Source of the DNA: an uncultured Clostridia bacterium
GTDB taxonomy: Bacteria > Bacillota > Clostridia > Lachnospirales > Lachnospiraceae
DNA length: 9,838 nucleotides
Assembly: GCA_947178045.1 (NCBI GenBank)
Contig: CAMWWR010000037.1
Span: 1 to 9,838, forward strand
Direction: 5' to 3'
Both the position numbers and the translations under genes were made by a program. Position 1 is the stretch's first letter. The number at the start of each line of letters is the position of its first letter. Shown here piece after piece: positions 6,719 to 9,838 of this stretch. The notes under the pieces are model-generated. The model was not told where the DNA came from and ran no database searches. It saw only the letters and a program-made list of their open reading frames with translations.

Positions 6719-6751
6719 CAAGTTTGTGTCTGCGCTGCATCCGCAAACTTG
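6719..6751 (+). other. intercistronic stem-loop between hflK and hflC
   Basis: CAAGTTTGTG (6719-6728) pairs with CGCAAACTTG (6742-6751): ten pairs including one G-U, with a 13-base loop. No U-run follows, so it is not an intrinsic terminator. It lies 8 bases after the hflK stop and 36 bases before the hflC start. Such elements can protect or process the upstream message; that role is inferred. Confidence 0.55.
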
Positions 6752-6777
6752 AAACACACAGAAAGCAGCGAAGAAAT

Positions 6778-6781
6778 GGAG
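6778..6781 (+). promoter_or_regulatory. ribosome binding site selecting the hflC start at 6788
   Basis: GGAG lies six bases before the ATG at 6788. Two earlier in-frame candidates are less likely: a TTG at 6749 is buried in the stem-loop 3' arm, and an ATG at 6776 has only a weak purine run before it. Confidence 0.6.
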
Positions 6782-6787
6782 CAAATT

Positions 6788-7750
6788 ATGGAAAATTCAA
6801 ATTCCGATTCAACATATTCTTACAGCTATGCAAATAATAAAAAGGGCGGGGAGGGCGCAAAGGTGACGCGTGTGAAACAACCGCATCCGGTCAGAAACGC
6901 GGTGCTTGTCGCTGCGGCGCTGCTGCTTCTCATTGTACTCAGTGCGTCGGTTGTCGAGACGGGGGAGAATGAGTTTACGCTTATCAAGCGGTTCGGAGGC
7001 GTTGAGCGTGTGATAACGACCCCGGGTCTGAGCTTCAAGATACCGTTTATCGAGACGGCAACAACGCTGGATAAGGAGGTGCTGCTCTACGATCTGAAGG
7101 CGTCCGATGTTATCACGCTGGATAAGAAAACAATGGTGGCGGACAGCTTTGTGCTGTGGCGCATCACGGATCCGAAGCTCTATGTGCAGACGCTGAATTC
7201 CCGGGCCGAGGCGGAAAGCCGCCTGAATACGATCGTGTACAATTCCCTGAAAAATGTGATCAGCAGCATGAACCAGAACGATGTGATCAGCGGCCGCGAC
7301 GGGGCGCTGGACGCCGCTATTATGGACAATATCGGGGATGCGCTCGCACGCTACGGCATCGAACTGCTCAGTGTGGAGACGAAGCACCTGGATCTTCCGG
7401 ATGACAATAAAAATGCGGTCTATGAGCGCATGATTTCCGAGCGGAACAATATTGCGGCCACCTATACCGCGGAGGGTGCGTCGGAGGCCAAGAAGATCCG
7501 CAACGCGACGGACAACGAAATCACCATCCTGCTTTCCAGAGCCAAGGCTGAGGCGGAGAAGACGATCGCTGCGGGCGAGGCGGAGTATATGAGGATTTTG
7601 GCGGAGGCCTATGCGACGAACGAACGGAGCGATTTCTATACCTTTGTCCGCTCGCTCGACGCGGCGCGGGCGATGATGCAGGGCGGGAATAAGACGCTGA
7701 TTCTGTCGTCAGATTCCCCGATCGCGCAGATTTTCCGGAGTATCGAATAG
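6788..7750 (+). CDS. hflC: HflC-type SPFH membrane protein
   Basis: From the preferred ATG the product has 320 residues. One TM helix (~37-54) precedes an SPFH domain (~55-220) with TTPGLSFKIPF (77-87), DKKTMVADSFVLWRITDP (112-129) and the HflC-type signature HLDLPDDNKNAVYERM (200-215). A coiled coil of Ala/Glu/Lys (~215-278) and a FYTFVRSLDAAR segment (~283-294) follow. It should form the alternating HflK-HflC cage with the preceding product. The 36-residue cytoplasmic N-terminus, starting with a Ser/Tyr/Asn-rich stretch (STYSYSYANN), is longer than the few residues usual before the TM helix of HflC. It lies 77 bases after hflK, with a stem-loop between them, and 38 bases before the lipoprotein gene, which suggests one transcript. 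The family is firm; the exact start is moderately certain. Confidence 0.92.
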   Translation: MENSNSDSTYSYSYANNKKGGEGAKVTRVKQPHPVRNAVLVAAALLLLIVLSASVVETGENEFTLIKRFGGVERVITTPGLSFKIPFIETATTLDKEVLLYDLKASDVITLDKKTMVADSFVLWRITDPKLYVQTLNSRAEAESRLNTIVYNSLKNVISSMNQNDVISGRDGALDAAIMDNIGDALARYGIELLSVETKHLDLPDDNKNAVYERMISERNNIAATYTAEGASEAKKIRNATDNEITILLSRAKAEAEKTIAAGEAEYMRILAEAYATNERSDFYTFVRSLDAARAMMQGGNKTLILSSDSPIAQIFRSIE

Positions 7751-7777
7751 CACGGAAAAGGGTGGAGCAGTTCGAAA

Positions 7778-7783
7778 GGGAGG
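7778..7783 (+). promoter_or_regulatory. ribosome binding site selecting the lipoprotein start at 7789
   Basis: GGGAGG sits five bases before the ATG at 7789. The frame also opens at a GTG at 7762, but starting there would add nine charged residues in front of a normal signal peptide. Confidence 0.8.
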
Positions 7784-7788
7784 AAGAA

Positions 7789-9456
7789 ATGGGACGAAGC
7801 AAACGGCCGGTTCAGGCGCTGTGCGTGGTGCTTGTACTGTGTGCGGCCTGCGCATTGTGTGCGGCGGGCTGCAGCAGAGAGAAGGAGCTGCAGAATACGC
7901 CGGCAGAAGGGACGCCGAAGCCGGCAGCTTCAGGGGAGGAGCCCGGAGACCAGGGCCTGCAGGCAGGGAATCAGAGCACGGGCAGCCCGACGGGAACAGT
8001 CGAGGAGCCGGGAGGTGCAAATTCTGATGCTCCGACGGAAACGGCGGATGGGCCGGGAGATCAGAATTCGAACGGCCCTGTTCTTTCCGGTACTGCGGCC
8101 GAGATTTCCGGGTACTATCGGGAGCTGACGCTGAAATACGCGCAGGAGATGCTTGCAGGGAATTTTTCGGTGTGCGATGCCTTTTCGGAGGAGCTGGCCG
8201 GGGCACTCTCCTCGCGGACGATGAAGTCGGCGTGGAAGCAGGTGGTGCAGGGTCTGGGAGAACCGCTCTCCGACGCGGGGGAGAGGACGGAGTTTCCGGA
8301 GGAAGCAGCGATCCTCGCGGAGGCGTCCTTTCCGGAGCCTCCGGCATCGGACGATGAGAGCGGGAGCATCGCGGATTTTGGCGGCTATGTGCTTACGAGC
8401 GCGCAGATACCGTACGAGAAGAAAAATGTGATCCTCTCGATCACCTACGGGACGTCCGGCGCGATCGAGGGAATCTATCTGACCTATACACTGCCGGAGT
8501 CGAAGCCGGAGCAGACAGAGCGTTATACGGAATACGAGGTGAGCGTCGGCGACGGAGCGCATCCGCTCGACGGCCTGCTGACCCTGCCGAACGGCGTGGA
8601 GAAGCCTCCGGTTGTACTGCTTGTGCACGGCTCGGGGCAGAGCGACAAGGATGAGATGATCGGGGCGGCGGGCAATGCGCCGTTTGCGGACATCGCCCAC
8701 GGGCTGGCGGAGCAGGGCATTGCGACGCTGCGCTACAACAAGCGCTATTATCAGTATCCGGAGCTGGTGACGGACGATGTCACGATACGGGACGAGGTGC
8801 TTGACGACGCGGCTGCGGCGATCGGTCTTTTAGCGGACCTCGAAGCGGTGGACGGCAACCGCATCTATGTGCTGGGACACAGCCTCGGCGGGATGCTTGC
8901 TCCGTGCATTGTGCAGGAGAATCCGCAGGCGGCGGGTCTGATCTCGATGGCGGGGTCGCCGAGGGGGCTGTGGGAGATCGTGTACGATCAGAATATCACA
9001 GCGATGGAGGCGGCGCAGCTCGGTGAAGCCGAGCGGGAAGCGCTGGCGGAGCTGGTGCGGCAGGAGTACGACAGGGTACTTGCGCTGGTTGCCGGCGTGC
9101 AGACAGGGGAGCTGGACAAGGATGATCCGGCGCTTGCCGAGGCGCTTTTCGGCGTATGCGGGTACTACTGGGCGTCGCTGGCGGAAATCGATACGGCCGC
9201 CATTGCGCGGGAGCTGACGGCGCCGATGCTGATCCTGCAGGGCAGCGCGGATTTTCAGGTGTATCCGGACAGGGATTACGCCGCCTGGCAGACGATTCTG
9301 GAGGGGAAAGAAAATGTCTCCTTCCGGCTGTTTGAAGGGCTGAATCACTTGTTCATGCCGTCGAACGGAGCCATGGATATTACGGAGTACGACCAGGAGA
9401 GTCATGTGTCGGAGGAGGCTATCCAGGCAATCGCAGAGTGGATCGGGGAACAGTAG
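7789..9456 (+). CDS. lipoprotein with DUF3887-like region and alpha/beta hydrolase domain
   Basis: The 555-residue product starts with a lipoprotein signal: basic MGRSKRP, a hydrophobic core, and AAGC with Cys28 as the likely lipidated residue (Ala at -3, where Leu is more usual). Residues ~29-100 are a Gly/Pro/Glu/Thr-rich linker. Residues ~103-235 resemble DUF3887, a small domain often found before secreted serine hydrolases in Bacillota. The alpha/beta hydrolase domain (~248-553) has an HGSG oxyanion motif (280-283), the nucleophile elbow GHSLGG with Ser365, acid D488 in GSADF, and H520 in GLNHLF, so the catalytic triad is complete. It should be an esterase- or peptidase-type serine hydrolase on the outer face of the membrane; the substrate is unknown. 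It is the third gene of the hflK-hflC run, which places its product in the same compartment as the SPFH domains if topology matches E. coli. The fold call is firm; a functional link to HflKC is inference. Confidence 0.92.
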   Translation: MGRSKRPVQALCVVLVLCAACALCAAGCSREKELQNTPAEGTPKPAASGEEPGDQGLQAGNQSTGSPTGTVEEPGGANSDAPTETADGPGDQNSNGPVLSGTAAEISGYYRELTLKYAQEMLAGNFSVCDAFSEELAGALSSRTMKSAWKQVVQGLGEPLSDAGERTEFPEEAAILAEASFPEPPASDDESGSIADFGGYVLTSAQIPYEKKNVILSITYGTSGAIEGIYLTYTLPESKPEQTERYTEYEVSVGDGAHPLDGLLTLPNGVEKPPVVLLVHGSGQSDKDEMIGAAGNAPFADIAHGLAEQGIATLRYNKRYYQYPELVTDDVTIRDEVLDDAAAAIGLLADLEAVDGNRIYVLGHSLGGMLAPCIVQENPQAAGLISMAGSPRGLWEIVYDQNITAMEAAQLGEAEREALAELVRQEYDRVLALVAGVQTGELDKDDPALAEALFGVCGYYWASLAEIDTAAIARELTAPMLILQGSADFQVYPDRDYAAWQTILEGKENVSFRLFEGLNHLFMPSNGAMDITEYDQESHVSEEAIQAIAEWIGEQ

Positions 9457-9457
9457 G

Positions 9458-9569
9458 GGCTGAATGTCCGGAGAGCGGCGGAAGAGCGCAAGAGGACAGG
9501 CCGGGGAGCAGCAGAGGCCGAATGTCTGGAGGGCGGCGAAAGAGCACAAGAGGGCGGGAAAACAGCAGA
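9458..9569. repeat. imperfect tandem repeat, units of 58 and 54 bases
   Basis: Unit 1 (9458-9515) and unit 2 (9516-9569) align with an offset of 58. Over the first 43 bases there are 7 differences, all transitions. Unit 2 then lacks four bases before a shared CAGCAGA end. The strand is strikingly purine-rich. It starts one base after the lipoprotein stop codon. Confidence 0.75.
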
Positions 9570-9583
9570 CTGCCCGGAATGCG

Positions 9584-9683
9584 GCAAACAGAGGCCGGAG
9601 AGACAAACGGCTAAAGCACGCAGAATGCCGGGGGAATTCCGGCAGAGCAAAAAAGATGCAAACAGCGGCCGGGCGAAACGGCT
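9584..9683. repeat. second degenerate direct repeat pair in the operon 3' region
   Basis: Copies at 9584-9612 and 9658-9683 share GCAAACAG, one mismatch, GGCCGG, and then AAACGGCT after a three-base length difference. Between them lies a TGCCGG/CCGGCA stem (9626-9631 with 9639-9644). With the preceding tandem repeat, this fills the stretch between the lipoprotein stop and the terminator. No gene is supported here. Confidence 0.5.
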
Positions 9684-9693
9684 GGATAGAAAT

Positions 9694-9743
9694 GCGGGAC
9701 AGGGAGGGGACGGCGGTTCACCGGAAATGTCCCGTGTTTTTTT
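9694..9743 (+). terminator. rho-independent terminator of the hflK-hflC-lipoprotein operon
   Basis: GCGGGACA (9694-9701) pairs with TGTCCCGT (9728-9735), followed one base later by seven T residues (9737-9743). A second 5' arm, GGGAC at 9707-9711, could pair with the same GTCCC and stack on an inner CGG/CCG, giving a shorter alternative hairpin. Either fold ends the transcript about 240 bases after the last stop codon. Confidence 0.85.
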
Positions 9744-9767
9744 CTGCAATTTTGTGCAAAATAACGG

Positions 9768-9796
9768 TTGCAATTTACATTACACAGTGTTATATT
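9768..9796 (+). promoter_or_regulatory. sigma-A promoter for a gene beyond the window
   Basis: TTGCAA (9768-9773) and TATATT (9791-9796) are 17 bases apart. TGCAATTT occurs twice (9745-9752 and 9769-9776), and ATTTTG-TG-CAAAAT (9749-9762) is an inverted repeat just upstream of the -35. ACAC-A-GTGT (9782-9790) lies in the spacer. These suggest a regulated promoter. No start codon with an open frame is visible before 9838. Confidence 0.65.
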
Positions 9797-9838
9797 AGTT
9801 ATAGAACAAACAACGAGTTAAGGAAACGTGATTTAATC

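Noticed and set aside
5598..6746. A 382-codon minus-strand frame antisense to hflK
   Set aside because: It is Arg/Leu/His-rich with no motif, and it lies opposite a well-supported HflK gene; typical of GC-rich shadow frames.
9457..9795. The frame stays open for 113 codons past the lipoprotein stop, suggesting read-through
   Set aside because: The repeat period of 58 bases is not a multiple of three, so the units are read in different frames; the peptide has no recognisable features. Purine richness explains the lack of stops.

Overview
The window looks like chromosomal DNA from a GC-rich member of the Bacillota, most likely a Lachnospiraceae-type clostridium. The reasons are strong GGAGG-type ribosome binding sites, sigma-A promoters with 17-base spacers, rho-independent terminators, a lipoprotein with a wall-spanning linker, and c-di-GMP and HflK/HflC proteins of clostridial style. 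The genus is inference; nothing here is a species marker.

Layout. Positions 1-1062 hold the 3' part of rmuC (+). Positions 1063-1620 are an AT-richer island with a small two-helix membrane protein gene, possibly a remnant (-, 1113-1403), a 17-base palindrome upstream of it, and a hairpin terminator (1532-1578). Positions 1621-4659 encode a 1012-residue membrane c-di-GMP signalling protein on the minus strand: 2 TM, PAS, degenerate GGDEF, GAF, second degenerate GGDEF and an intact EAL domain. Its transcript appears to start near 4756 and carries three strong hairpins in the leader. A divergent promoter (4827-4855) drives a HAD-family phosphatase (4935-5591).

The second half is a probable three-gene plus-strand operon: hflK (5739-6710), hflC (6788-7750) and a lipoprotein with a DUF3887-like region and an alpha/beta hydrolase domain (7789-9456). 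It has a foldable leader before hflK, an intercistronic stem-loop between hflK and hflC, and an unusually long 3' segment of degenerate purine-rich repeats before a terminator at 9694-9743. The window ends with a good promoter (9768-9796) for a gene beyond the edge.

How the genes fit together. HflK and HflC are SPFH proteins that form a membrane cage. In E. coli the cage surrounds FtsH and its SPFH domains sit outside the cytoplasmic membrane. The lipoprotein hydrolase should be anchored on that same outer face, so the operon may encode a membrane-microdomain hydrolase unit; no ftsH is in view. The EAL protein is most simply a c-di-GMP phosphodiesterase whose PAS, GAF and dead GGDEF domains act as sensors. 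No CRISPR array, tRNA, rRNA, insertion sequence or replication origin was seen. The best candidates for something undescribed are the hflKC-lipoprotein hydrolase unit, the structured leader of the EAL gene and the small membrane protein in the AT-rich island; all three are hypotheses.
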